64,000 nt of DNA. Source: an uncultured Roseobacter sp. (lineage in GTDB: Bacteria > Pseudomonadota > Alphaproteobacteria > Rhodobacterales > Rhodobacteraceae). A program made the translations under genes and the position numbers. Below, in pieces: positions 55,055 through 63,687 of the stretch. Within the stretch, counting starts at the first letter, position 1. Each line of letters begins with the position of its first letter. The stretch covers positions 124,001 through 188,000 of the forward strand of contig NZ_CANLYL010000001.1 in assembly GCF_947495275.1 (NCBI RefSeq), written 5' to 3'. The notes under the pieces were generated by a model. It was given only the letters and a program-made list of their open reading frames with translations. It was not told the DNA's origin and did not search any database.

Positions 55055-56644
55055 TCAGAACGCCTGATCGGAGCTGAGGTCTTGGCCTGCGGCGGGACGC
55101 GTTGGATTGGCCCGGAAACTGAAAGACTGATCATCAGAGGCCCGGCGATCGACAACGACAATCGTGCTTTCAACGTGATCCGACAAAAGTTTGAGCAGTT
55201 TTTCACATTCCGGGTCCGCTGCAAACCGCGAAGTATCAATAATCACCAGGTCAGGTTTGGCCAAGGCTATGCGAGCGAGATCAATCCGCAAACTGTCAGC
55301 GGTGCTGAGATTTCGCGCCGCTTCGGCGACCCGCCCCCTCAATGATTTGCGGCCCTGCGGCAGCAACTCACCAAGGCCGAACGCGCGCGCGATTCTGGCA
55401 ATGCTCTTACCCGCCGGCCGTGGGGAAATGCCCAGTGTCAGCGTTCTCCTCAGACTACCCTGTAACGCCACCGGCGTATCGCCAATGAAATGGATCCGCG
55501 GCAATACCGCAGTTCCTGTTCCGTAGTCGATTTTCAGGTCGGCATCGGTATCCAACCCGGCAATCAGCATCGCCAGTATCGATCGGCTTCGGGCATTGCC
55601 CCCTTGCAACAGGCCGATTGAGCCTGCGGGAACCGAAAGCGAAACGCACTTGCCGTCAAGAATGCCCGAGACCGTGACCCCCACAGGCCCGATGGCAGAA
55701 GCTTGTTCGCGCAAGCGGCTGGGTTTGTCGAAAAGTCTCAAAGCCTTACCTTTGGCAATACGCCAGCCGTTGTACTGATCCCACGACATTGCCAGATCAC
55801 GCAGCGGCAGCGCCAGCACCCCCAACATTGACACTATCGCCGCAACCGTGCCCGGCGCCGTGCTGGACTGGGCTGCCTGCCACAGCGCCAACGCGCCGGC
55901 AGTGGTCAACCCCAGCTGCGGGATCGCGCTCAATGCGCCGGCCCTTCGCGCGCGCGCGGTTGCCTCCTCGCGGAGTTGTTGCCCGCTTTCTTCCAGAGCC
56001 TTCAACTCCTGTTCGGTTCTGCCCATCAGATCCAGGAGCGGCGCAATGGAAATGCGCTCCATCATGGCGATTGCAATGCGGGCACGTCGGCTTCGCAATC
56101 TCAGGTGGAGTCTTTCAAACCCGATTGCCACCGCCGCCATGAACAAAAGAGCAAGACCCAGCACAACGCTGCTGGTCAACGCGATGCCGGAATCCAGAAG
56201 CCAAAGCACCAGTAATGCACCGGGCAGCACGATGGCTGCTGAGACGACCCTTGGCAGACCCCATCCGAACCAGTTACGCGCAGCAGAAAGATCCCCGACA
56301 AAGCGGAGGGATAATGCACCCAGTCTTCGCGCGTCCAACTCGCTTTTCTGCATACCGGCGAGATGCCGATAGAGGCCAAGGCGCAAGCTGCTCGCGTAGC
56401 TCTGGCCCAGTCGTTCGGCGCAAATACGACGGAGAAATTCCAGCCCGACAGCCAGAATGCCTGAGCCCGCAAGCTTGCAGAGCGTCATGTTTTGCAATTG
56501 CACGCCTTCATGCAGAGCGCCGAATGCTTCGCGGGTGGCGAAGACGCCAATCCCAAGAAAAACCGCCTGACCTACGCTGAGCAACGGGAGGGCGACCGCA
56601 TCAAGAATGCGGTCGCTTGCCAAGATTTTTGGTAACTTGTTCAT
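55055..56644 (-). CDS. ABC-exporter-like protein with degenerate ATP-binding motifs
   Basis: A 529-residue half-transporter: about six TM segments in the first 300 residues, then an ABC-like domain. The position of Walker A reads 'LLQGGNARSRS' (no Gly-Lys-Ser/Thr), the signature position reads 'LSTADS' instead of LSGGQ, and Walker B reads 'DLVIIDTS' without the catalytic Glu. It therefore probably cannot hydrolyse ATP. The start at 56644 overlaps the preceding gene's stop by 4 nt (ATGA), so an in-frame ATG at 56713 is rejected. It is coupled with the P-loop NTPase. Possible regulatory or scaffold role. Confidence 0.75.
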   Translation of the reverse strand: MNKLPKILASDRILDAVALPLLSVGQAVFLGIGVFATREAFGALHEGVQLQNMTLCKLAGSGILAVGLEFLRRICAERLGQSYASSLRLGLYRHLAGMQKSELDARRLGALSLRFVGDLSAARNWFGWGLPRVVSAAIVLPGALLVLWLLDSGIALTSSVVLGLALLFMAAVAIGFERLHLRLRSRRARIAIAMMERISIAPLLDLMGRTEQELKALEESGQQLREEATARARRAGALSAIPQLGLTTAGALALWQAAQSSTAPGTVAAIVSMLGVLALPLRDLAMSWDQYNGWRIAKGKALRLFDKPSRLREQASAIGPVGVTVSGILDGKCVSLSVPAGSIGLLQGGNARSRSILAMLIAGLDTDADLKIDYGTGTAVLPRIHFIGDTPVALQGSLRRTLTLGISPRPAGKSIARIARAFGLGELLPQGRKSLRGRVAEAARNLSTADSLRIDLARIALAKPDLVIIDTSRFAADPECEKLLKLLSDHVESTIVVVDRRASDDQSFSFRANPTRPAAGQDLSSDQAF

Positions 56645-57705
56645 GAGGCCGCACAGAGTTTTGGTTGACGCACATAGGGGCGGACCAGTTGTGTGACCAT
56701 CGAACGGTCCCAAAGCTGCTCTCTTGTGAGAATGGGCAGCCCGGTGATTTCGGCAGCTTCTGCTGTCGCGAGCGGCGAGCAGCTGACCATGCCGGAGATG
56801 GCAAAAGGACTGAGACCGTAACGTTCAAGAACGGTTACGCCACCAAAGGCCCCAAGCGCGTCGGGGGCTGCGAACAAGATGCCATCAAGCCGCTCGCGAA
56901 TTCGGGACTTGTTGAGAATGGCGCGCGTTTCTCGCTGGAAAACCCCATCCGCAATTTCGACGATGACCATGTTGGCACCGTTCGCCGCTGCGGTTGCAAC
57001 CAAGGTATCAAAGCCACGCTCGATGCGTTCCAGCGGCATTTTGTAAGTGGTGGCCATGCCTGCATCAGTGAAATCTGTCACTGGCACGCCCGCGTCTTCG
57101 AAAGCATTGAAATCGCCAAACGCCCCGGTACCGGTCGCTTTGATCCCTGCGACACGGTACCCTGCCCGTCGTAACCCATGTGCCAGGCTCGCGGCGGCAG
57201 TGGTTTTACCCGAATTCATCGACGCTCCGAAAACACCGAAAACTGTCACGTCTCCATTTGGGGCTTTCGCGGGCAATGCGTAGTCGGAAACATTCATGAC
57301 CTTACCGCTGGCGTTGGTCAGCAATCCCAGAGGCATAACCGCTGTTGGGGCCCGCATGCGCGCGTGTGATCGTTCGACGATGCCCACGATCCCGCCGCCT
57401 GCGGCGAGTTGCATGGGGCCATCATGGATCTCGGCGCGGCACAAGAATTGATCAGGTGCGTAACGATCACCCAGACAAAGTACGACCAGATCACCCGGAT
57501 AGCTCGTTGAATTGCGGCGGTCAGATAGCTGAATATTCTTGTGCTGCCCAACTTCCAGAATCTGGCACAGCACCAAGTCACCAGCCGCCGCGCGCGCATA
57601 ATCTTTGGTCAGCGCCACCGCATCCCCTTTGCTGACACGGCGTGTCGTGAAGGCCCATTTCGCGGCCGAAACGAGTTGAGTAGTCGGATTGGATTGGAAG
57701 GTCAT
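56641..57705 (-). CDS. P-loop NTPase of unknown function
   Basis: A 354-residue protein. An N-terminal beta-rich region (about 1-145) precedes a P-loop NTPase domain with Walker A 'GASMNSGKTTAAASLAHGL' (near 170) and a downstream 'VIVEIADGVFQRE' strand resembling the DxxG-type region of MobB, DUF1611 and related SIMIBI NTPases. I cannot assign a reaction. It is the first gene of a two-gene operon with the degenerate ABC protein. A 318-bp region separates it from the divergent sensor kinase gene. Confidence 0.7.
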   Translation of the reverse strand: MTFQSNPTTQLVSAAKWAFTTRRVSKGDAVALTKDYARAAAGDLVLCQILEVGQHKNIQLSDRRNSTSYPGDLVVLCLGDRYAPDQFLCRAEIHDGPMQLAAGGGIVGIVERSHARMRAPTAVMPLGLLTNASGKVMNVSDYALPAKAPNGDVTVFGVFGASMNSGKTTAAASLAHGLRRAGYRVAGIKATGTGAFGDFNAFEDAGVPVTDFTDAGMATTYKMPLERIERGFDTLVATAAANGANMVIVEIADGVFQRETRAILNKSRIRERLDGILFAAPDALGAFGGVTVLERYGLSPFAISGMVSCSPLATAEAAEITGLPILTREQLWDRSMVTQLVRPYVRQPKLCAAS

Positions 57706-58023
57706 GATAGGTCTCTCGATTGTTTGGTTTCGGTTCCCTCAATTTGACCCTTGTTGATAAATTCAGCTTGTCAGCCCGATTAACGTCTCAGAACGCCCAC
57801 ATGAACAAATCCTGAAGATCGCGTAACGGCTTTTCAAAGCCCGTGCCTTCGTTCATCAATTGTTCATCTTCCGGTCAGGGCGTGTTCAGATGGATCGGGC
57901 TATCAGTCTGACAGGCGGCCCGGATGTTATCATGTGCGGTACGTTTTACTGCCCCCAAGACTGTACTGAACTGCTAACACACCGACATTCCACTCCACCC
58001 CTCACACAGGAAGCGCGAACAAA
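57706..58023. other. Intergenic region between the P-loop NTPase and sensor kinase genes
   Basis: 318 bp without a gene on either strand. It must contain the divergent promoters of the two operons. No clear operator or hairpin stands out to the eye. Confidence 0.6.
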
Positions 58024-59601
58024 ATGAAGATTGCTCACATCGTCAGCATATTTGCATTTGTCGTGCTGCTGGTCGCATCGGCCAGCGTGTCGGTTGCAAT
58101 CTGGGCCGCCAAACAGAGCGATTTTCACAACTATCGGATTTCGCTTGCCCACACCTCTTACGAACAACATCTGCAGTTGGCGACAGATACCTACCTGCTT
58201 TTCAAGAGGTTCGGAGATCTGCTCCTGGTAGGCGACTCCGACCGTGTGCAGGATGTCAATGAGATATCCAAACGGCTCAGCGTTCACATCTCCAATATCC
58301 GGGAGACAATCGAAAAGGAAATTCAGCTGGTCGGGGACGAAGAGATCGAAGACCTTGAGCACCTGATTGAAGTTGAGGCTGTCATCGAAGAGTTGACGTC
58401 ACTGTTCGACCGGACATTGGCACACGAAGATATCGGCGATGTGAGATCAAATTGGCGCGATCTGTCACTGGTTCTCAATGACAACATCAAAAGCGATTTT
58501 CGTGAGCTAATCTCCGTCGCTCTGGAGGAAGAAGAGGAAGAGGTCGCTGAGACCGAAGCCGAGGCCAGCGCTCAGATGGCGCTTGTGCGGCTGATTTCCT
58601 ACGGGCTGGCCGCAGTGTTTCTGCTGATCACGATCAGTACACTCATGATTTTCCGCCGCGAGTTCACGCATCCGTTCAAACATCTGCTGGATGGTGTGCG
58701 AAAGTTCGCAGCGGGTGACTTTTCTACAAGAATTGACCTAAGGGGGCGCAGCGAGCTTTCGGAGATTGCAGCGGTTCTGGATGAAATGTCAGAGGTCGTT
58801 GCTGCACGGACAAGAAGCCTGACCACGCAAAATCTTGAGCTCGAACAAGCGGTCCAGCAACGCACCGAAAAGCTGGAGGAGTTGCTGACCGAAGCCCGAA
58901 AATCAGAAGAAAACCGCCGTCAGCTTCTTGCTGATGTCAGCCACGAACTTCGTACACCGCTGACAATTATCCAGGGAGAAAGCGATGTCGCGCTGCGCGG
59001 ATCAGACAAAACGATAGAAGAATATAAACAGGCGTTGGGACGCGCGCGTCTGGCGGCAAATCACACGGCCAATCTGATCAGTGATTTGCTGTTCATTTCT
59101 CGCAAGGAATCCGGTTCACTGCGCCTCTCACGCGAAACCGTCGACCCTTCGAGATTGATACGCGATGCTGTCACTTTGTCCGGACTTGACGCGAAATTGA
59201 CCTTACCCACCCATGCGACAACAATCTCGCTCGACGGCAAGCGGATCAAGCAAGCGGTCCTGGCTTTGCTGGAAAACGCGCGGCGCCATGGCGGAAATAC
59301 GATTGAGGTCGCCTTGGTTTCAGGTCCCGACGTCATCCAGATTTCCGTCGCTGATGACGGACCGGGCATGAAGGATGAGGACAAAGAACTCGCTTTTGAG
59401 CGGTTTTTCCGTGGTTCCAATGCAGCGGGGCAATACACCGACGGTTTGGGCCTGGGTCTGCCAATCGTGTTGTCGATCGCTGAAGCGCACGGGGGCTCTG
59501 CGCGAATTTTTGATCGCGAGCCCAAAGGGACAACGGTCGAACTGACCCTTCCCCGAATATCAGAAGATCAGAACGAGGATCATGATAATCCATCTGCCTG
59601 A
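58024..59601 (+). CDS. Sensor histidine kinase
   Basis: Membrane kinase of 525 residues: TM1 (about 7-28), a periplasmic helical sensor (about 30-190), TM2 (about 192-215), HAMP (about 205-270), HisKA with the phosphorylated His in 'LLADVSHELRTP' (near 308), and HATPase with N-box 'LLENARRHGG' (near 415) and G-box 'DGLGLGLPI' (near 472). It should autophosphorylate in response to an unknown envelope signal. A normal response regulator gene is absent next to it; a 28-codon remnant follows. Acidic residues fill the region before TM2. Confidence 0.92.
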   Translation: MKIAHIVSIFAFVVLLVASASVSVAIWAAKQSDFHNYRISLAHTSYEQHLQLATDTYLLFKRFGDLLLVGDSDRVQDVNEISKRLSVHISNIRETIEKEIQLVGDEEIEDLEHLIEVEAVIEELTSLFDRTLAHEDIGDVRSNWRDLSLVLNDNIKSDFRELISVALEEEEEEVAETEAEASAQMALVRLISYGLAAVFLLITISTLMIFRREFTHPFKHLLDGVRKFAAGDFSTRIDLRGRSELSEIAAVLDEMSEVVAARTRSLTTQNLELEQAVQQRTEKLEELLTEARKSEENRRQLLADVSHELRTPLTIIQGESDVALRGSDKTIEEYKQALGRARLAANHTANLISDLLFISRKESGSLRLSRETVDPSRLIRDAVTLSGLDAKLTLPTHATTISLDGKRIKQAVLALLENARRHGGNTIEVALVSGPDVIQISVADDGPGMKDEDKELAFERFFRGSNAAGQYTDGLGLGLPIVLSIAEAHGGSARIFDREPKGTTVELTLPRISEDQNEDHDNPSA

Positions 59602-59668
59602 AGACGAGACGCATATCGCAAAGTTGCATGTGACGTCGGCGAGGTTCCCCGCAACATCACGGATTTGA
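59582..59668 (+). pseudogene. Possible remnant of a response regulator 5' end
   Basis: ATG begins 20 nt before the kinase stop and encodes 'MIIHLPEDETHIAKL' followed by an unrelated short tail and TGA. The first 15 residues look like the beta1-alpha1 start of a receiver domain (acidic 'EDE' then 'HIA'). A normal partner gene would overlap a kinase stop in just this way. The rest of the regulator is missing, so the kinase may be an orphan. Chance resemblance over 15 residues cannot be excluded. Confidence 0.4.
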
Positions 59669-59720
59669 AACCTTGCTTTCCGACCTCTCGGTGCCCATCC
59701 TAAGCTGCGGAGGTATCGTG

Positions 59721-60995
59721 ATGAGTGACAGTACACGTGGTTTACGCCATGCCCGCGAAGTTGAAGGCCATCTGACCTGGCTGAACAGTTTCAGTTCCGC
59801 AGCTCTTGGTGTTCTCGCTGTGGCTTCCGGCATATACACCTATCTTGGTGTGCGGGGCTTGCTCGATGATGGTGGCGCGCTGGCACTTTTTGCAGCCGTC
59901 GCATATAGCGCCGCAGTCTCAACCGGTATTTTTGTTTTCTGGTCCTACCTGATGCGGTTGTTGCCAACCATGCAAACGGCGGCGACGCGGCTGTGGCTGG
60001 TCATCGCGATGGCCATTGGGTCGGCCGCGATCATCGCGATGTCATCCTGGCTCAACGCCGCCGCTTTGGCCGGTTCAGCGGCGGTCGAACAGCATCTTGC
60101 GCGGACAGTTCAGGATTACCAGTCGTCTCTGGAACGCGCCCACGAGATTACGCTGCAGGGTCAAGCACTCGGCCTCGACGTTGGTCGGAGCCGACAGGGT
60201 TTTGAGGACCTGTCCCAGCAAGAGGCCGGGGGCGGACTGTCGGGCCTCGCAGGACGCGGCGCTGTCTTCCGCGTCTTGACCCAAAAGTCGGACGAACTTG
60301 CAGCGCTTGAAGAACTCATCGCCGCGCAAGACGCGCCTGTTGCCGCCGCTTTCGCCGAGGGCAACGCTACCCTCAGCCGAATGCGGGCCCTGATTGTAGC
60401 ACCGGGACCGGTCGACGCACGCGCCGTGGAGTTTTCGGAGGAATCTGTTCGGCTGGCCGGGGTCATCACCGAGTTGCGCCAGCTTTCTGTCGCCCCGCTT
60501 GTCGACCGCGCCGCGCGCGATCTGGCCCAATCGGTGGTGCTGCCGCGCCTTGACGCGGGCAACGCAGGCGGGGTGGCTGCCCAGCAAGCCACAATCACCT
60601 CCCTGCTGGAAGTTCTCGCCAAACGGGCCGAAACACTTCAGGCGGCGGCAGCCGAAGTGCGCGCACTCGAACCCGCAGCCGAGGTCATCTACACACCTAT
60701 TTCAACCGCCGACGCGGTGATCCGCTATGCCCACAACTTTGCGCCCTCCTGGGCAGGTGCGATCGCGATAGACTTGTTGCCCGCAGTCCTTGTGCTCATT
60801 CTCGCGGTTGCCCAGTCCGCCATCCGCGCCGGTCGCGAGCCTGCGCCACCAGAAGATGCAATGACAGTGGCCGATTTGCGGGCCGCCGTGCTGGCTCTGC
60901 GCGACATCGAGGCCGCGGAAGTAAGCGGGGTCAGCGCGCCTCTTATTCAAGAACATCGACCGGAGACCAAATCTCCGCGCGAGGCCGCTGAATGA
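59721..60995 (+). CDS. Multi-TM membrane protein of unknown function
   Basis: A 424-residue protein with three hydrophobic helices in the first ~120 residues, a long soluble helical region (about 125-330, Ala/Glu/Gln-rich) and one more TM near 345-370. The start at 59721 has GGAGG 7 nt upstream; an in-frame ATG at 59673 is less likely. I recognise no family. It overlaps the next gene by 4 nt (ATGA), so it acts with the ClpP-like protein, perhaps as a membrane partner. Confidence 0.75.
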   Translation: MSDSTRGLRHAREVEGHLTWLNSFSSAALGVLAVASGIYTYLGVRGLLDDGGALALFAAVAYSAAVSTGIFVFWSYLMRLLPTMQTAATRLWLVIAMAIGSAAIIAMSSWLNAAALAGSAAVEQHLARTVQDYQSSLERAHEITLQGQALGLDVGRSRQGFEDLSQQEAGGGLSGLAGRGAVFRVLTQKSDELAALEELIAAQDAPVAAAFAEGNATLSRMRALIVAPGPVDARAVEFSEESVRLAGVITELRQLSVAPLVDRAARDLAQSVVLPRLDAGNAGGVAAQQATITSLLEVLAKRAETLQAAAAEVRALEPAAEVIYTPISTADAVIRYAHNFAPSWAGAIAIDLLPAVLVLILAVAQSAIRAGREPAPPEDAMTVADLRAAVLALRDIEAAEVSGVSAPLIQEHRPETKSPREAAE

Positions 60996-61741
60996 GCGCA
61001 GCCCAAGACCACGATGCAAACGCTACAAAGCGGGCCCTGCGGTGGCTGCTGACCGGGCAAATCGCTCTGGCCCTGGGGTTGATCATTATCGACATCGGGC
61101 CCGCCGTGCCGCGTTTCCTGTCACCGTCAAGCCAGCCAGAACTGGATTTGCGGACAAGCCCGGGCGATCAGACACGGCGGTACAGAACGCGTGATCCTTC
61201 GAACCCCGGACCGGGGATTGATCCCGACATGCCCAGCCGTTTACGCGCAGAAGAGGTCGACGTCGACGGAACGACGGCCTTACAACTACGCGGTGCCATT
61301 GCGCCGGGCGACGCAAGCCGAATTGTCGACGAGCTTCGGAGCACTGCTCCGGCAACATTGCTTCTCGATAGCCCGGGCGGAAGTGTATCGGATGCACTCG
61401 AGATCGGGCGTGCTGTTCGCGAGCTCGGAGCGGAGACCCGGCTTTTGGACAATGCCGTTTGTTTGTCGGCCTGCCCCTACATATTTGTTGGCGGCGTCAA
61501 GCGCAGTATCTCGGAAAACGCACGCATTGGGGTCCACCAGCACGCCTTTGGCGAATCCACGATACTTCCGGCATTTCTTGCCGTGGAGGATATCCAGCGC
61601 GGGCAGGCTGAAGTCCTAATGCACCTTGATACCATGGGCATCGATCTCAGGATCATGGGTCCGGCGATGGCGACACCTGCCGATGAGATTTACATTCTGA
61701 CGTCGGATGAGCTTGTCACATGGAATGTAACGTCGGATTAG
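60992..61741 (+). CDS. Membrane-anchored ClpP-like periplasmic protein
   Basis: A 249-residue protein: one TM near 19-40, then a soluble domain with a ClpP/crotonase-like fold ('LLDSPGGSVSDALEIGRAV'). A candidate nucleophile Ser sits in 'CLSACPYIF' (near 159) and a His in 'IGVHQHAF', so serine-protease-like activity is possible. The domain resembles COG3904-type proteins of unknown role. It is joined by ATGA overlap to the membrane protein upstream. Substrate unknown. Confidence 0.75.
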   Translation: MSAAQDHDANATKRALRWLLTGQIALALGLIIIDIGPAVPRFLSPSSQPELDLRTSPGDQTRRYRTRDPSNPGPGIDPDMPSRLRAEEVDVDGTTALQLRGAIAPGDASRIVDELRSTAPATLLLDSPGGSVSDALEIGRAVRELGAETRLLDNAVCLSACPYIFVGGVKRSISENARIGVHQHAFGESTILPAFLAVEDIQRGQAEVLMHLDTMGIDLRIMGPAMATPADEIYILTSDELVTWNVTSD

Positions 61742-62177
61742 GGCGGAACGGGAAATAGCTTCGCTGAAGGGCCCTGCCCCGGTTCGTGCCGTTTTCGACA
61801 TTTTGGGTCTCACGAGGCAACGCAACGCCATCTCGACCCTCAGATGCCCCCTCCTTATCTGTTGAAGGATGGAGCAAGACCTTTGCCCTGGCATGAAGCT
61901 TTCATCGAACACCGCAAAATACTTGCCCCAAAAAAAACCACCGCGATGCCAGCGGCAAAAACGGATGCGCAACGGCCCGCATTTTACGGGCGACCGGAAA
62001 GAATGCGTCGTACGATCTGGACGTCGCATGTCAAATACCGTAAACGACCCGAACAATTGATCCTCAAAGGACCGAACTCATGGATTTCCCGTCGCCGGCC
62101 TAAGTGCCCCAGCATAAATCGAAGCACAGGCTTCGCCGAGCGACTTATACGCCGGGCATCACCCCGGCAGGTGACCC
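61742..62177. other. Intergenic region before the MATE gene
   Basis: 436 bp. Long frames exist on both strands (plus from 61844, minus 62056-61616) but they show no conserved sequence and overlap real genes out of frame. A short GCCGGG/CCCGGC stem at 62151-62168 lies just before the MATE start. Nothing else stands out. Confidence 0.55.
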
Positions 62178-63509
62178 ATGACACATTCATCCCTTATCCA
62201 TCAGGCGTCTACGCGCGCCGAATTCTGGCCCCTTATCCGGTTGGCCGTCCCACTCATGGTCGGGTTGGCAGCCGCCCTGTTGATCGGCGTCGTCGACACG
62301 GCCATGATCTCCCCTCTTGGGACGGTGCCGCTGGCCGCCGCAGGTGTGACAACGGCGGTGCTGATCATTCTGATTTCAGCACTTTGGGGTGTCATCACCG
62401 TTATTTCAGTACAGATCAGCCAGGCGGAAGGTGCTGGTGATCCAGCCCGCGTTGCATTTGCTTTGCGCAGCGGTTTGCTGCTTTGCCTCGTTGGTGGCGT
62501 GGGTGCAGCCCTCTTGATGATCGCGCTCTACCCGCTTTTGGGCCCCCTGGGCCAGCCCCAGGAAGTGCTGTCGATCCTCCTGCCCTACTGGATTTCAATG
62601 GCAATCTGGATTGTCCCCTTCACACTCTTCTTCGGGCTCAAAGCGCTCTTTGACGCCGTGGACCGCCCATGGACTGCGGTGGGCTTGTCCTATCTGGGCG
62701 TCCTTTTCAACGTGCCCGCCAACTACACACTGATCCATATTCTGGAACTCGGGATTCTCGGGGCGGGACTGGCCAGCATCCTGTCACAATGCGTTTCATT
62801 GGTCGCAGCCTGGATGGTTCTATCGCAATCGAGCGGGCTCGCAATGTTCCGCCAGAGAGTCAGGGTTGCAGGCAGTGATGTCTGGGCACAATTGAAGGAA
62901 GCTCTCCCGCTTTGCCTTGGCTATGCCGGAGAAGGCGGGGCCTACGCCGCCGTCGGGCTGATGATGGGTTGGTTGGGGGCCGAAGCTCTTGCAGCGCACC
63001 AGATTGTCAATGCGATGGCAGGGCTGGCTTACATGATACCCCTCGGGATGGCGGGCGCTGTCTCCATAAGGGTCGGTCAAGCCGTCGGCGCCGGTCGCCA
63101 AGCCCGGCTTCGCCCCATCCTGAAAGCTTCCCTTGCCATGGTCACGCTCTGGCAGGGTCTGGCCGCCGTGTTCTTTATCGCGGCGGGCCGCGCAATGGCC
63201 GAAACCATGTCGACAGATCCCGCTGTAATCGATCTGGCCGTCGCGCTGTTCATCCTGATAGCACTCCTTCAGATCGCAGATGGCGTACAGGGCACAGCAC
63301 TCGGCGCGCTGAGAGGCATGTCTGATATGACCTTGCCCACGGTGATCACACTCGTGGCCTATTGGCCGCTGGCACTCCCGGCGAGCTATCTGTGGGCGTT
63401 TGTATTCGACTTCGGGGCCGTCGGACTTTGGTCAGGGTATACTCTGGGGCTGGTGGTCGCTGCGATTGCCCTGCCCTGGCGTTTCTGGTGGCTGACAACT
63501 GACGACTAA
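62178..63509 (+). CDS. MATE-family efflux transporter
   Basis: Twelve-TM sodium- or proton-driven exporter of 443 residues, of the NorM/DinF-type fold. Motifs: 'PLMVGLAAALLIGVVDTAMI' region near the start, 'ISQAEGAGDPARVAFAL' in the first loop, and 'RVGQAVGAGRQARLRP' in the second half, which is the family's repeated loop. It may export cationic compounds or metabolites. The start follows a possible AGGTG ribosome site. It appears to be transcribed alone. Confidence 0.9.
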   Translation: MTHSSLIHQASTRAEFWPLIRLAVPLMVGLAAALLIGVVDTAMISPLGTVPLAAAGVTTAVLIILISALWGVITVISVQISQAEGAGDPARVAFALRSGLLLCLVGGVGAALLMIALYPLLGPLGQPQEVLSILLPYWISMAIWIVPFTLFFGLKALFDAVDRPWTAVGLSYLGVLFNVPANYTLIHILELGILGAGLASILSQCVSLVAAWMVLSQSSGLAMFRQRVRVAGSDVWAQLKEALPLCLGYAGEGGAYAAVGLMMGWLGAEALAAHQIVNAMAGLAYMIPLGMAGAVSIRVGQAVGAGRQARLRPILKASLAMVTLWQGLAAVFFIAAGRAMAETMSTDPAVIDLAVALFILIALLQIADGVQGTALGALRGMSDMTLPTVITLVAYWPLALPASYLWAFVFDFGAVGLWSGYTLGLVVAAIALPWRFWWLTTDD

Positions 63510-63612
63510 ACCTTTTGCAGTTAACCAAAAGAGAGGACCGGCTTGGAGGCGTTGCGCGGTTTCGCAAACACCCTCTTACACGGTCACCGGTCGAGCAGAT
63601 GTATCAACCACT

Positions 63613-63648
63613 GATGGCCCTGAAGCGGATGGCCGTTTCAGGGCCATC
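63613..63648. terminator. Hairpin between convergent MATE and VTC-like genes
   Basis: A 12-bp perfect stem (GATGGCCCTGAA / TTCAGGGCCATC) with a 12-nt loop lies between the MATE stop (63509) and the VTC gene stop (63688). No T-run follows. It is a reasonable terminator or transcript-end stabiliser for the minus-strand gene. Confidence 0.6.
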
Positions 63649-63687
63649 CGAAATGTCGCCTGACATCCGCGCTTTGATCCCTCCATA

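Noticed and set aside
54960-55060. attR copy of the tRNA-Thr 3' end at the right island border
   Set aside because: No match to the T-arm/acceptor sequence is visible here, so I did not mark an attachment site.
61616-62056. 146-codon minus-strand frame overlapping the ClpP-like gene end
   Set aside because: No conserved pattern, Arg/Cys-rich shadow composition, overlaps a well-supported gene.
61844-62440. 198-codon plus-strand frame overlapping the MATE gene start
   Set aside because: Its second half is an out-of-frame reading of the MATE gene; the first half has no recognisable domain.
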